Notes: generated by a model from the letters alone, not told the origin. Counted from the stretch's first letter, positions 1-8,757 are shown. The stretch is 64,000 nucleotides of DNA from JBBRNH01 sp038230415 (GCA_038230415.1 JBBRNH010000005.1:48670-112669); one strand, 5' to 3'. Made by a program: numbers and translations.

Positions 1-1
1 C

Positions 2-286
2 CTGCGGAAGGTGGCGCGGGTGCGGTTAACCAATCAGAAAGAAGTCAACGCCTACATTCCGGGCGAAGGCCACAACCTCCAGGAACACTCAATTGTGTTG
101 ATTCGCGGTGGCCGGGTGAAAGACCTGCCGGGAGTACGGTATCACATTGTTCGGGGTGCGCTCGACACGGCTGGCGTAAGTGGCCGGTTGCAAAGCCGCT
201 CGAAATACGGCGCGAAACGCCCCAAACCAGGTCAGGCACCCGTTGTTAAAGGCGGCAAAGGCGCACCAGCCAAGAAGAAAAAGTAA
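2..286 (+). CDS. rpsL: 30S ribosomal protein S12, C-terminal part
   Basis: Partial gene: the frame is open to the left edge, so the N-terminal part lies outside the window. The visible 94 residues begin LRKVARVRLTN and carry the S12 core YIPGEGHNLQEHS and RGGRVKDLPGVRYHIVRG, which lines the decoding centre of the 30S subunit. The tail is lysine-rich (ends PAKKKK). It sits 64 bp upstream of rpsG, as in the classical str operon. Identification rests on strong family conservation. Confidence 0.97.
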   Translation: MRKVARVRLTNQKEVNAYIPGEGHNLQEHSIVLIRGGRVKDLPGVRYHIVRGALDTAGVSGRLQSRSKYGAKRPKPGQAPVVKGGKGAPAKKKK

Positions 287-350
287 GTGAAAGAACTGGG
301 CGTTGCAAGATTACCCCAGAGTAAGATTTAACATCTGAAGAAACAAAACT

Positions 351-818
351 ATGCGTAAGTCAAAACCACCCAAACGATACGTGTTGCCCGATCCTAAATA
401 CAAGGAGGTACTCGTAACCAAGTTTGTGAACAACCTGATGTATGAAGGCAAGAAAAGCCTGGCGTACTCTATTTTTTATGATGCCCTCGATGTGGTAGCC
501 AAGCGCACCAACGAGAGCGGTCTCGACACCTGGAAAAAAGCCCTCAACAACATCATGCCAACGGTTGAGGTAAAAAGCCGCCGGGTTGGTGGGGCAACGT
601 TTCAGGTGCCAACCGAAGTCCGGGCCGACCGCAAGGTAGCTGTGGGCATGAAGTGGCTCATCAAATACGCCCGTTCACGGGGCGAGAAAACCATGGTTGA
701 CCGGCTTGCTGCCGAGATTGTGGCGGCTGCAAAAGGTGAGGGCGCGGCTGTGAAAAAGAAAGACGATACGCACCGCATGGCCGAGGCTAACAAGGCATTC
801 TCACACTTCCGGTTCTAA
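351..818 (+). CDS. rpsG: 30S ribosomal protein S7
   Basis: 155 residues, the normal length for bacterial S7, which binds the 3' major domain of 16S rRNA and nucleates head assembly of the small subunit. It opens MRKSKPPKRYVLPDPKY and contains the conserved stretches VEVKSRRVGGATFQVP and ADRKVAVGMKWLIKYARSR. It follows rpsL by 64 bp and the two are presumably cotranscribed. A strong terminator 40 bp downstream closes the unit, so elongation factor G (fusA), which usually follows, is not here. Confidence 0.97.
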   Translation: MRKSKPPKRYVLPDPKYKEVLVTKFVNNLMYEGKKSLAYSIFYDALDVVAKRTNESGLDTWKKALNNIMPTVEVKSRRVGGATFQVPTEVRADRKVAVGMKWLIKYARSRGEKTMVDRLAAEIVAAAKGEGAAVKKKDDTHRMAEANKAFSHFRF

Positions 819-857
819 ACAAACTAAATTCGTTTCCTGCCAGAAACTGATACACAG

Positions 858-884
858 CGGCTCCCAACGGGAGCCGTTTTTTTT
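858..884 (+). terminator. Rho-independent terminator after rpsG
   Basis: Perfect 8-bp stem (CGGCTCCC/GGGAGCCG) with a 3-nt loop followed by eight T residues. It lies 40 bp past the rpsG stop and ends the rpsL-rpsG transcript. Confidence 0.93.
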
Positions 885-988
885 CGGCCACATATTCTTA
901 GGCAACGGCCCCGCCACAGCCGCAAACAAACCGTTGTTGCAAAACGCACCGACCGCGTTGGTCTCCCGCGCCCGCAATCAGTTTTGCC

Positions 989-2296
989 ATGAATGCCGCT
1001 TCGCCAGTCAGTGTAGCCCGTTTGGGTTCGTCGCTCGTTTTGAGCGAAAGCCGGGCTTTGCGTTACACCACATTTTTCTATTTGTACGTAATGCAGGGCA
1101 TTCCGTCGGGCTTTGCCCTGACGGCCCTTGCCAATTACCTCACTGCCGAAGGTGTAAACTCGGCTACCATCGGCTCATTTATAGCCGTTGTGGGCTTGCC
1201 CTGGGCGTTTCAGTTTGTATGGGGGCCGGTCATTGACCGCTACCAACGTTCGCCAATGGGTCGCCGACGGCCCTGGGTTATCCTGTCGCAGACGCTGGCG
1301 TTTCTGGCCTCGCTGGGGGTTGTTCTGGTTGGCGATCCGATGAAAAACTTACCGGCCCTGGGCATCGCGTTTTTTATTCATAGTGTATTTGCCTCCGTAC
1401 AGGATGCCAGTGTTGATGCCCTGGCAATCTCGGTCATTCCCGAAAACGAGCGGGGCCGCATCAATGCGTTTATGCGGGGCGGTTTTCTGGTTGGCACGGG
1501 TGTGGGGGCCGCCGTGCTGTCGTCCGTCATCCGAAAATACGGGTTTACCGATGCGGCTATTGTCCAGTCAGTGACGCTGCTGACTGGTACGATTATCACG
1601 TTTTTTATCCGCGAACGCCCCGGCGATACGCTATTACCAACACAAAATCGCCCGCCGGGTAATCCCGAAAGAGCGGCCCCAACCCGGCATGACCACACCT
1701 TTCGATGGCTTTTTACCGAGCTTTTTCGGGGCTTGTTTTCGCGGCAAAGTCTGCGACTGTTTGGGCCAATTGTGGCCGTTTACTTAGCCAACAGCATTTT
1801 TATCCGGGCTTATAACTACCACCTGATTCAAAAAATGGGCTGGGCCGACACCGATGTTTCCGTTCTGACCGGCACCTACGGCATGATTGTCGCGCTGGCT
1901 GTTGCTCTCACCGGCGGTTTCTTAGTCGACCGTTTTGGGGCGCGTCGGCTGCTGGGCGGCATAATTCTGGCAATTGCGGTTTATCTGATTGGCTTTAATC
2001 TGCTGGCAGAGTTTTGGGCAAACACAGGCCTGGCCCGCACGGGTTTGGTAGCGCTGTATTTTATGGACCCCAGCCTGAGCGCGGTGGCAATGCCGGTGCT
2101 GATGAGCATCTGCCGCCCCGGAGTCGAAGGCTCGCAGTTCACGACGTACATGGCCCTGATTAACCTCTGCGACATTGTGGGTGCGTATCTGTCGGGCCAC
2201 GCGATGACGTTTTTCACTGCCCCCACGCTTGGTTTGCTGGCCGGGAGCATCGTGGCCGGGGTGTTGCTGGTTGTGGTGCTACGCCGGGGAAAATAG
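989..2296 (+). CDS. AmpG-like MFS transporter
   Basis: 435 residues, about 12 hydrophobic segments, typical of the major facilitator superfamily. The N-terminal half has YVMQGIPSGF (about 33-42), VVGLPWAFQFVWGP (67-80), and a loop-2/3 signature DRY followed by MGRRRPWV (83-97). This pattern matches the AmpG/PAT branch, which imports muropeptides or related compounds through the inner membrane, so a role in cell-wall recycling is possible; the substrate cannot be read from sequence. Start chosen at the ATG at 989 because the membrane domain begins about 25 residues later and no better start is in frame. It stands alone between the rpsG terminator and the Ton operon. Confidence 0.85.
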   Translation: MNAASPVSVARLGSSLVLSESRALRYTTFFYLYVMQGIPSGFALTALANYLTAEGVNSATIGSFIAVVGLPWAFQFVWGPVIDRYQRSPMGRRRPWVILSQTLAFLASLGVVLVGDPMKNLPALGIAFFIHSVFASVQDASVDALAISVIPENERGRINAFMRGGFLVGTGVGAAVLSSVIRKYGFTDAAIVQSVTLLTGTIITFFIRERPGDTLLPTQNRPPGNPERAAPTRHDHTFRWLFTELFRGLFSRQSLRLFGPIVAVYLANSIFIRAYNYHLIQKMGWADTDVSVLTGTYGMIVALAVALTGGFLVDRFGARRLLGGIILAIAVYLIGFNLLAEFWANTGLARTGLVALYFMDPSLSAVAMPVLMSICRPGVEGSQFTTYMALINLCDIVGAYLSGHAMTFFTAPTLGLLAGSIVAGVLLVVVLRRGK

Positions 2297-2750
2297 CCCA
2301 AAAGAAAATCAGTTTACCGTGTGCAATCCGGTTATCGGTTGCATCTATTGGTTGAATATGGCCTATTCGTTCGTCAATCGGTAATCAATCTTACACGCTT
2401 AACAAAAACTTTATGAACAAAGCACCCCCCAATTCTCCCAAACGGTTTCATCTTCCCCCCGCGACTCAAGAGGGGCGGACAGGCTGAAAAACAAGTCATT
2501 ACTACACACTCGGTCGGGCTACGGCGGGGGATGGCAGTATCGGATTAGTCCAACTCTTTATTATCGGGTTGCAACCGGAAATATTTTTTTGGTGGATAGG
2601 TTTGCGTTGTATAGAGCAAAAAAACATAGCTTTGTGAACGCTTTGAAGCCAGATAGCCAAAATATTATTAATGTAAATCCGGCTAATCTAAAATTTTTAC
2701 GTTTTTTTACTGCCAAAACCAATTTTCAATTTAACCCTTTTTGTAGTTCA
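2297..2750. other. Non-coding stretch upstream of exbB
   Basis: 454 bp without a convincing gene. The open frame of exbB runs back to a GTG at 2589, but the first 54 residues are AT-rich, unlike ExbB, and overlap promoter-like motifs, so I treat them as leader. A 24-codon ORF beginning at 2413 has no support. The stretch holds the likely promoter of the Ton operon and becomes AT-rich from about 2580. Confidence 0.6.
2597..2634 (+). promoter_or_regulatory. Bacteroidota-type promoter(s) of the Ton operon
   Basis: Two matches to the Bacteroidota minus-7 consensus TAnnTTTG: TAGGTTTG at 2597-2604 and TAGCTTTG at 2627-2634. The TTTG of the first lies 22 bp before the second, close to the usual 19-21 bp for a minus-33 element. 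Initiation near 2641 would leave a leader of about 110 nt before exbB. Confidence 0.55.
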
Positions 2751-3587
2751 ATGGCACAACAATCAACTCCGTCGCCCGCCAAAGCCGCAGCAACCGCCCC
2801 GAAGAAAAAATCGAACGGCCTCAACCCCATTCTGATCATCCCGATTCTGCTCGTGGTTGCTCACGTGGTGTATTACGTCATCTTTGGTGATGGCAGCCAC
2901 TTTCAGGATGGCGACAACGCAAAAGCACCACTCGCGGGTGATTTCATGGGCATCATCTTCAAAGGTGGGTTCGTCGTACCGATTCTGTTCACTTGTCTCC
3001 TGTGTGTGCTGGTGTTCTCGATTGAGCGTTTCATCACCATCGCCCGTGCCAACGGTTCCGGTTCGGTTGATTCGTTCGTGCAAAAAGTTAAAATGATGCT
3101 CGACCGGAACGATGTGGAAGGTGCCATCAAAGAGTGCGACAAGCAGAAAGGCTCAATTGGTAACGTGGTAAAAACGGCTCTGTTGAAGTATCGTCAACTT
3201 TCGACGGATACCGAACTCAACAAAGAGCAGAAGCTGGCTTCGCTCTCGAAAGAGGTTGAAGAAGCAACGTCGCTCGAATTGCCGATGCTGGAGAAAAACC
3301 TGATTATCATCGCAACGCTGGCTTCGGTATCAACCCTGATTGCCCTGCTCGGAACGGTATTGGGGATGATTCGCGCCTTCTCGGCAATGGGAGCAACGGG
3401 TCAGCCCGACACGGCGGCCCTGTCAACGGGTATCTCTGAGGCCCTGGTAAACACGGCGGTTGGTATCGGTACTGCCGCGCTTGCTACCATGATGTATGCC
3501 TACTTCACGAGTCGGATTGATGCCCTGACCTACAACATTGACGAGATCGGCCTGAGCATCCAGCAGAACTTTGCTGCGCACTATTAA
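2751..3587 (+). CDS. exbB: MotA/TolQ/ExbB proton-channel family protein
   Basis: 278 residues. ExbB forms the pentameric inner-membrane channel that, with ExbD, uses the proton motive force to drive TonB. The sequence has an N-terminal Lys/Ala/Pro-rich cytoplasmic piece, a first membrane segment near 25-45 (LNPILIIPILLVVAHVVYYV), a second near 72-95, a cytoplasmic helical region, and the diagnostic pair of C-terminal helices (ATLASVSTLIALLGTVLGMI, then EALVNTAVGIGTAALATMMY). I chose the ATG at 2751 (MAQQSTPSPAK) rather than the GTG at 2589, because the upstream extension overlaps the promoter motifs. The extra N-terminal helix is common in Bacteroidota ExbB. First gene of a seven-gene operon. 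Confidence 0.92.
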   Translation: MAQQSTPSPAKAAATAPKKKSNGLNPILIIPILLVVAHVVYYVIFGDGSHFQDGDNAKAPLAGDFMGIIFKGGFVVPILFTCLLCVLVFSIERFITIARANGSGSVDSFVQKVKMMLDRNDVEGAIKECDKQKGSIGNVVKTALLKYRQLSTDTELNKEQKLASLSKEVEEATSLELPMLEKNLIIIATLASVSTLIALLGTVLGMIRAFSAMGATGQPDTAALSTGISEALVNTAVGIGTAALATMMYAYFTSRIDALTYNIDEIGLSIQQNFAAHY

Positions 3588-3601
3588 CAAAACCAACGAC
3601 T

Positions 3602-4228
3602 ATGCCCAGGGTAAAACCAAAACGACACGGGGCGGGAATGGACATGACAGCGATGGTGGACGTAGCGTTTCTGCTGCTCACGTTCTTCATCCTGACCGCA
3701 CAATTCCGCGCCCAGGACGCAGCCACTATTGAGACTCCGTCGTCTATTTCCGGGATTAAAGTGCCGGACAAAGACATCATGACGATAGCCATCGGCAATG
3801 ATGGTAAAGTGTATTTCGGGATTGATAACCAGCAAAAGCGGTTGGCAATGCTCGATAACTTTGCCGCTGCCAACGGTATGTCTTTCACCGATAAAGAGAA
3901 GAGCAACTTCTCTAAATTAGCCAGTTTCGGCGTGCCAAAAGCGCAGTTAAAAGCGTTTCTGAACCTTGATGGCGAAGAGCGCAACAAGGTGAAGCAACCC
4001 GGAATCCCAGTTGATTCGACCGGCTTTAAGCCAGAAAATGAGTTGGCCCTGTGGATTTACAACTCCCGCAAAGCGAACAATGGCCTGCGGATCGCGCTGA
4101 AAGGTGATAACTTGGCTAAGTTTCCGGTATTCAAAGACGTACTCGCTACGTTACAGGCGCAGAACATTAACAAGTTCAACCTGATTACCGGCACCGAAGC
4201 CCCGCCCGCCGGCTGGAAAAACGAATAG
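3602..4228 (+). CDS. exbD: ExbD/TolR family biopolymer transport protein (first copy)
   Basis: 208 residues. A short basic N-terminus leads into a single transmembrane helix beginning GMDMTAMVDVAFLLLTFFIL; Asp20 in MVD is the membrane aspartate that carries protons in ExbD/TolR. The rest is a periplasmic domain that contacts TonB. It follows exbB by 14 bp. This copy is longer than the second, with an insert in the periplasmic domain (roughly residues 85-150), so the two probably form a hetero-oligomer or serve different partners; that is inference. Confidence 0.9.
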   Translation: MPRVKPKRHGAGMDMTAMVDVAFLLLTFFILTAQFRAQDAATIETPSSISGIKVPDKDIMTIAIGNDGKVYFGIDNQQKRLAMLDNFAAANGMSFTDKEKSNFSKLASFGVPKAQLKAFLNLDGEERNKVKQPGIPVDSTGFKPENELALWIYNSRKANNGLRIALKGDNLAKFPVFKDVLATLQAQNINKFNLITGTEAPPAGWKNE

Positions 4229-4237
4229 TACGTTAGG

Positions 4238-4337
4238 TTTGAGGTTTGATAGTTTGTGGTTCGTAGTTTGTGGTTTGCGGTAAGCAACTACGAACCACAA
4301 ACTACGGGCTACCAGTCTCGACCTGTCAAACCTCAAA
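4238..4337. repeat. Inverted repeat between the two exbD genes
   Basis: A 100-bp imperfect palindrome filling the gap between the two exbD genes. Outer 12-bp arms (4238-4249 and 4326-4337; TTTGAGGTTTGA) and inner 19-bp arms (4250-4268 and 4286-4304; core GTTTGTGGTTCGTAG) are each perfect. The left side is G/T-rich and the right C/A-rich. It lacks a T-run, so it is not a standard terminator, and it sits inside an operon. Confidence 0.85.
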
Positions 4338-4350
4338 TTTTAGAAAAACC

Positions 4351-4890
4351 ATGTCAGAAATAGACACCTCCGGTGGTGGTGGTCACGGTGACGGTAAGGT
4401 TCGGTCGAAGAAACAGTCAACCAAAATTGACATGACTCCGATGGTGGACCTGGGCTTTCTGCTCATTACCTTCTTCATCCTGGCTACCACCTTGAGCAAA
4501 CCGTCGTCAATGACGCTCAACGTACCGGACAAAACGAAAGACGTGAAAACGTCAGATTTGAAGGCCTCGAAAGTTATGACCCTGTTTTTGGGCAAAGACA
4601 ACAAGGCGCACTACATTATTGGCAAAGCCGCGTCGGAAATCACGGTTGATACCGATGTGAAAACCGTTGGCTACGGCTATGACCTCCGCAAAGCCATTCA
4701 GGAAGGTCAGCAGCGTATCGGGAAAGATTTTGTGGTGGTCATCAAACCAACCAAAGAATCAACGTACCGCAACATGGTTGACGTGCTGGACGAAATGGCA
4801 ATCACCCATCAAAAAACCTACGCATTGGTTGATGTGGTAACGCCGGATGAGAAAACAATGCTCAAAACGAGACTTAAACTCGACGTATAA
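4351..4890 (+). CDS. exbD: ExbD/TolR family biopolymer transport protein (second copy)
   Basis: 179 residues. The N-terminus has a Gly/His-rich start (SGGGGHGDGK) and a Lys-rich patch, then the membrane helix KIDMTPMVDLGFLLITFFIL with the proton-carrying Asp33. The periplasmic domain is compact. I chose the ATG at 4351 because the frame upstream of it reads through the inverted repeat. It ends 3 bp before tonB. Two exbD genes next to exbB is a frequent Bacteroidota arrangement. Confidence 0.91.
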   Translation: MSEIDTSGGGGHGDGKVRSKKQSTKIDMTPMVDLGFLLITFFILATTLSKPSSMTLNVPDKTKDVKTSDLKASKVMTLFLGKDNKAHYIIGKAASEITVDTDVKTVGYGYDLRKAIQEGQQRIGKDFVVVIKPTKESTYRNMVDVLDEMAITHQKTYALVDVVTPDEKTMLKTRLKLDV

Positions 4891-4893
4891 GCC

Positions 4894-5724
4894 ATGGAAG
4901 AGTTGAAAACAGACCCAAACCTGACGTTAGACGACTTCGTGTTTGCAAACCGTAATAAAGAATACGGTGCCTACGACCTGCGGAAGATGTATCCGAAAGC
5001 AGCCACCCGCGCCCTGATTATCGGCGGACTGCTGTTTATCATGGCCTCGCTGGCCCCCCGCGCCATTGCCTTTTTGACCCCCGCAGCCAAAGAGGAAGCG
5101 ATGGTTGAGGTGGACCTGATGAAACTCGCCCCCCCACCGATTGACCCCAATGAGCCGCCACCACCGCCACCACCACCGGTAGAATTGCCGAAGGTGAACA
5201 CGGTGCAGTTTTTGCCGCCGGAAGTAAAGCCCGATGAAGAAGTACCGGAAGAAACGCCCCCGCCAACGGTTGAAGAACTGAAAGAGGCCGTTGCCGCCGA
5301 GAAAACGCAGGAAGGCGACCCCAACGCTGAAGAAGTAATCGTTGCGCCTGAAGAATCAACCGGCCCAACAAAGGTGGAAGCCGCCGTTGAGGTGGAGAAA
5401 AAGGAGGAAGAAATCTTTACCGTTGTGGAGCAGCAGCCCGAATTTCCGGGTGGTATGGCCGCGCTGGGACAGTTTCTGAGCAAAAACATCCGATATCCGG
5501 CAGCCGCGCAACGCGCCAACGTATCGGGCCGGGTATTCGTGAGTTTCGTGGTAAACACCGATGGTTCGATTCAGGACGTGCAGACGCTGAAAGGGCTTGG
5601 TTTCGGCACGGACGAAGAAGCCGTTCGGGTGGTGAAGTCAATGCCAAAGTGGCGGTCTGGCAAACAGTCGGGTCGTCCGGTACGGGTGAAATTTAGCTTG
5701 CCAATCAACTTTACGCTGGAATAA
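4894..5724 (+). CDS. tonB: Energy transducer TonB
   Basis: 276 residues. TonB carries energy from the ExbB/ExbD motor across the periplasm to outer-membrane receptors. The N-terminus has the Bacteroidota motif NKEYGAYDLRKMYP (about 21-34), one membrane helix near 39-61, then a long Pro/Glu-rich spacer (about 79-185, including a run of eight prolines). The C-terminal domain (about 188-276; EFPGGMAALGQFLSKNIRYP, then GRVFVSFVVNTDGSI) is the TonB_C fold that binds the receptor TonB box. Its stop codon overlaps the start of the next gene by one base, which implies translational coupling. Confidence 0.95.
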   Translation: MEELKTDPNLTLDDFVFANRNKEYGAYDLRKMYPKAATRALIIGGLLFIMASLAPRAIAFLTPAAKEEAMVEVDLMKLAPPPIDPNEPPPPPPPPVELPKVNTVQFLPPEVKPDEEVPEETPPPTVEELKEAVAAEKTQEGDPNAEEVIVAPEESTGPTKVEAAVEVEKKEEEIFTVVEQQPEFPGGMAALGQFLSKNIRYPAAAQRANVSGRVFVSFVVNTDGSIQDVQTLKGLGFGTDEEAVRVVKSMPKWRSGKQSGRPVRVKFSLPINFTLE

Positions 5725-5948
5725 TGCGGCAACGTGATCGAACGCCGGAGCAGCTAACCCTCTGGTTATCGATAATCGCTTCGGTAGCATACTTGGGAGG
5801 AGGCATCGGACTGATTGCCTCCTCTCAGTCTTTTGGGTTCCTGCCTCCACCCGGCCCGGTGCGATACAGCATTGCCGCCGTACTCATTATTTATGGTCTT
5901 TTCCGGGGAGTACGGGCGTATCAACGGTTTCGTGATGAACTTCTTTAA
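5724..5948 (+). CDS. Small two-helix membrane protein
   Basis: 74 residues with two predicted transmembrane helices (about 12-32 and 46-62) separated by a short Pro/Gly-rich loop, and charged ends. I do not recognise a named family. It overlaps tonB by one base and the next gene by 14 bp, so it is very likely a real, translationally coupled member of the Ton operon. A role in assembly or regulation of the Ton complex is only a guess from position. Confidence 0.75.
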   Translation: MRQRDRTPEQLTLWLSIIASVAYLGGGIGLIASSQSFGFLPPPGPVRYSIAAVLIIYGLFRGVRAYQRFRDELL

Positions 5949-6879
5949 ACCAACAGCCGGGGTCTTTGTCTTACTGACGGCGGTGGGGATGCTAACTTGC
6001 TCGCCCGAAAAGCCCGCATTGGATAACCCCTCGCACGGTGCAATTACCGTAGCCGCCGATGAGTCGTTCAAACCGCTCGTAGATCAACTAACCGGCACGT
6101 ATTCAGGATTGTACACCGATACCCGTTTCAACGTAGTATATAAACCAGAGCAGGAAGCTATCAACATGATGCTCCGCGACAGTGCCAGGATTGTGTTTTG
6201 CACCCGAACGCTGACCAAACAGGAACAGGGAGTTTTGACTAACCGAAAGATTACGGGCAAAACTCAACTGATTGCTACCGATGGCGTGGCCCTGATAACG
6301 GGCAAGGCCAACACAGACAGTCTGATAACGATGGCCGAACTGCGGGGAATTTTCAGCGGGAAAGTCAAGACCTGGAGTCAACTGCGGGGCGGCAATCAAT
6401 CGGGAGCGATTACGCTGGTTTTTGACAACAACAACTCCAGTAACGTCGAATTTATGTTAAAGAAATTCGACGTAAAACGGGTGACAGATTTACGAATCTT
6501 CACCACCCGGTCGAATGAGGAGGTGATTAAGTACGTGCGGACGAATCCGGCAGCGTTGGGGTTTATCGGCGTAAACTGGATCAGCGACAGCGAAGGCCCG
6601 CTAACCGCCGAATTATCGCGTGGGTTGCGTGTACTGGGCGTTTCGGCAAAAGAGAATCCAACGCGAAGGGCCGATTATTTTCAGCCATTTCAGCGGAGTT
6701 TGGGCCTGAAAGATTACCCGTTGATTCGGCCCGTGTATATCCTGAGCCGGGAGGCACACCCCGGTCTCGGTGGTGGGCTGATAACGTACATCGTTCGGGA
6801 CGCGGGCAGTTTGATCATCGAAAAGTTGGGGCTTTGGCCCACTAAACCTTATAACCGGGAGATTTACATCACACCATAG
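5935..6879 (+). CDS. PstS-like phosphate-binding-type lipoprotein
   Basis: 314 residues from the ATG at 5935. The N-terminus (MNFFKPTAGVFVLLTAVGMLTC) looks like a lipoprotein signal with Cys22 as the acylation site, though the lipobox is imperfect. The body resembles periplasmic phosphate-binding proteins (PstS family): ITVAADESFKPLVDQL near the start, then MAELRGIFSGKVKTWSQL and the GFIGVNWISD region. No pstCAB permease genes are adjacent; it lies inside a Ton operon instead. In Bacteroidota a PstS-like protein commonly follows tonB, so it may sense or scavenge an anion for Ton-linked uptake. Binding specificity is not established. Confidence 0.8.
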   Translation: MNFFKPTAGVFVLLTAVGMLTCSPEKPALDNPSHGAITVAADESFKPLVDQLTGTYSGLYTDTRFNVVYKPEQEAINMMLRDSARIVFCTRTLTKQEQGVLTNRKITGKTQLIATDGVALITGKANTDSLITMAELRGIFSGKVKTWSQLRGGNQSGAITLVFDNNNSSNVEFMLKKFDVKRVTDLRIFTTRSNEEVIKYVRTNPAALGFIGVNWISDSEGPLTAELSRGLRVLGVSAKENPTRRADYFQPFQRSLGLKDYPLIRPVYILSREAHPGLGGGLITYIVRDAGSLIIEKLGLWPTKPYNREIYITP

Positions 6880-6993
6880 ACAGGTAAGCCCGTACAGGCG
6901 GTAAATTTTTTGATTGACCCGCAATTTTTTAGCTTTACAGTCTGTTTTTTTAACACACTTTAGTTTTACCCTTTTACCAACCTGAATTCGACC

Positions 6994-8757
6994 ATGAACA
7001 TTCAGAAAAAATCGTTGCTGGCAACGTTGTTCATAGCCGTTGCGCTAACAGCCCCGGTAATGGCGCAGGACGCTGCATCGGCCCTGAAAGATTTAGAGTC
7101 TGAGCGATACGTTAAGGCCGAGCAGACGTTTACGCAGTTAGCCACCGCCACACCCTCAGCCGATAATCAATTTAATCTGGGGTACTACTACCTCCGCACC
7201 AACCAACCCGACAAGGCCAAAGCCGCGTTTGAGAAGGGGGCTGCCGCCGATGCCAACAACCAATTCAACAACCTTGGGCTGGCCGGTGTAGCCCTTGCTA
7301 AAAAAGATTTGGCAACGGCTAAAACGATGATTGACAACGCGGTAAAAGCCACCAAGAGTAAAAATCAGGACGTTTTGATGCGGGCTGGTGAGATGTACAC
7401 CCTGTTTGGCGTAACCGGGCAAAACGACCCCGCAGAAGCCCTTCGTTTATTGGATTTAGCCGATAAATTAGACAAGAAAAATACCAGTGCCGAGATCGAA
7501 ATGGCAATGGGCGATGCCTACTTCGTGAAAAACGATGGGGGTAACGCGGTTGGCAAATACGAAAACGCGCTGCTCATCAACCCAAACTTAGCCGAAGCTA
7601 ACTATAAGATTGGGCGGGTATATCTGCGCGGCAAGAACTACAAACTGGCGCAGGATTTTTATGAGAAAGCAATTGCCAACGACCCGGAGTTTGCCCCAAC
7701 CTACCGGGCATACGCCGACGCGCTGGCAAACTCACGGGCCTACAAAAAAGCCTCGAAAACCTACAATACATACGTGGAGAAAACAGGAACAACCAACGAA
7801 GAACTGTTGCTCGACGTGGCGAAGTACTACTTTCTGGCCGGTGATTACCTGCAAGCCACGGCGTACTTGGACAAGCTGAAAGGGAAAGTCAACAACCCGA
7901 TCATTGACCGGATGTATGGCTGGTCTTACGCCGGTCTGAATAAGAACGATCAGGCGGTTGAGTCGCTCAACAAGTTTATCAGCAGCGCACCGGAGAAAGT
8001 AATTTACGACGATTACAAATACTTAGGCCGGGCATACGGGCAGTTGGGAACGCCCGAAGGCGATTCGCTCGGCATCATTAACCTGACAAAAGCGGCCCCG
8101 TCTGACACGCTGGAGAACTTGTACCGCGAAATTGGTGCGAAATACTTTGCTGGTAAACGTTGGGATAAGGCGGCTGAATTCTACAAGCAGGTAGTGGCTA
8201 CCGACAAAAAACCATTGGCAAGTGATTTCACAAACTTAGGGCTGGCTTACTACCAGGCTGCCCCCCGTTTGGTGCGGGAATTGACTGATACAACCCGTAC
8301 AAAGCAGGTACGACGTGAGGCATATTTGCGGGCCGACTCTGTTTTTGCTAAGTTGGCCGAGCGCAATCCAGAATATGCTACTGCTTACTACTATCGTGGT
8401 AACTCAAATTACTACGCTAATCCAACCGAGTCAATTGCATCGGGTACGTCGGTGCCGCATTACGAGAAATTTATTGAGTTGGCAAACAAAGATATTGCTG
8501 CGGATTCGGCAAAATTCAAAACGACGTACACAAAAAATCTTGTCACGTCGTATAAATATTTAGCGAGTTACAGTTTTGCCAAAAAAGATGACGTGAAGGG
8601 CAAAGAGTATCTGACTAAAGTACTTGAATTAGACCCGGAAGATAAAGACGCAAAAAAATTCATGGAAGGGCCAAAACCAACGCCCGCTCCTACGCCTGCA
8701 GCCAAGACGAAACCCGTGCCAAAGGCTCCGGTTAAGAAAGGATCGGCCAGTAAGTAG
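6994..8757 (+). CDS. Tetratricopeptide-repeat periplasmic protein
   Basis: 587 residues. A clear signal peptide (about 1-24, cleaved after APVMAQ) precedes a long all-helical region of TPR units, for example DNQFNLGYYYLRTNQPDKAKAAF near residue 55 and PNLAEANYKIGRVYLRGKNY near 200. The C-terminal 30 residues form a flexible Pro/Lys/Thr-rich tail. TPR proteins act as interaction scaffolds. It is last in the exbB-exbD-exbD-tonB-pstS-like operon and is closed by a terminator. Its conserved place in this operon suggests it binds a component of the Ton or PstS-like system. Confidence 0.85.
   Translation: MNIQKKSLLATLFIAVALTAPVMAQDAASALKDLESERYVKAEQTFTQLATATPSADNQFNLGYYYLRTNQPDKAKAAFEKGAAADANNQFNNLGLAGVALAKKDLATAKTMIDNAVKATKSKNQDVLMRAGEMYTLFGVTGQNDPAEALRLLDLADKLDKKNTSAEIEMAMGDAYFVKNDGGNAVGKYENALLINPNLAEANYKIGRVYLRGKNYKLAQDFYEKAIANDPEFAPTYRAYADALANSRAYKKASKTYNTYVEKTGTTNEELLLDVAKYYFLAGDYLQATAYLDKLKGKVNNPIIDRMYGWSYAGLNKNDQAVESLNKFISSAPEKVIYDDYKYLGRAYGQLGTPEGDSLGIINLTKAAPSDTLENLYREIGAKYFAGKRWDKAAEFYKQVVATDKKPLASDFTNLGLAYYQAAPRLVRELTDTTRTKQVRREAYLRADSVFAKLAERNPEYATAYYYRGNSNYYANPTESIASGTSVPHYEKFIELANKDIAADSAKFKTTYTKNLVTSYKYLASYSFAKKDDVKGKEYLTKVLELDPEDKDAKKFMEGPKPTPAPTPAAKTKPVPKAPVKKGSASK

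Noticed and set aside
2413..2487. 24-codon ORF (ATG at 2413) upstream of exbB
   Set aside because: Short, proline-rich, no ribosome-related context or conservation visible; most likely non-coding leader.
2589..2750. N-terminal extension of ExbB from a GTG
   Set aside because: AT-rich, overlaps both promoter-like motifs and adds residues not seen in ExbB proteins.
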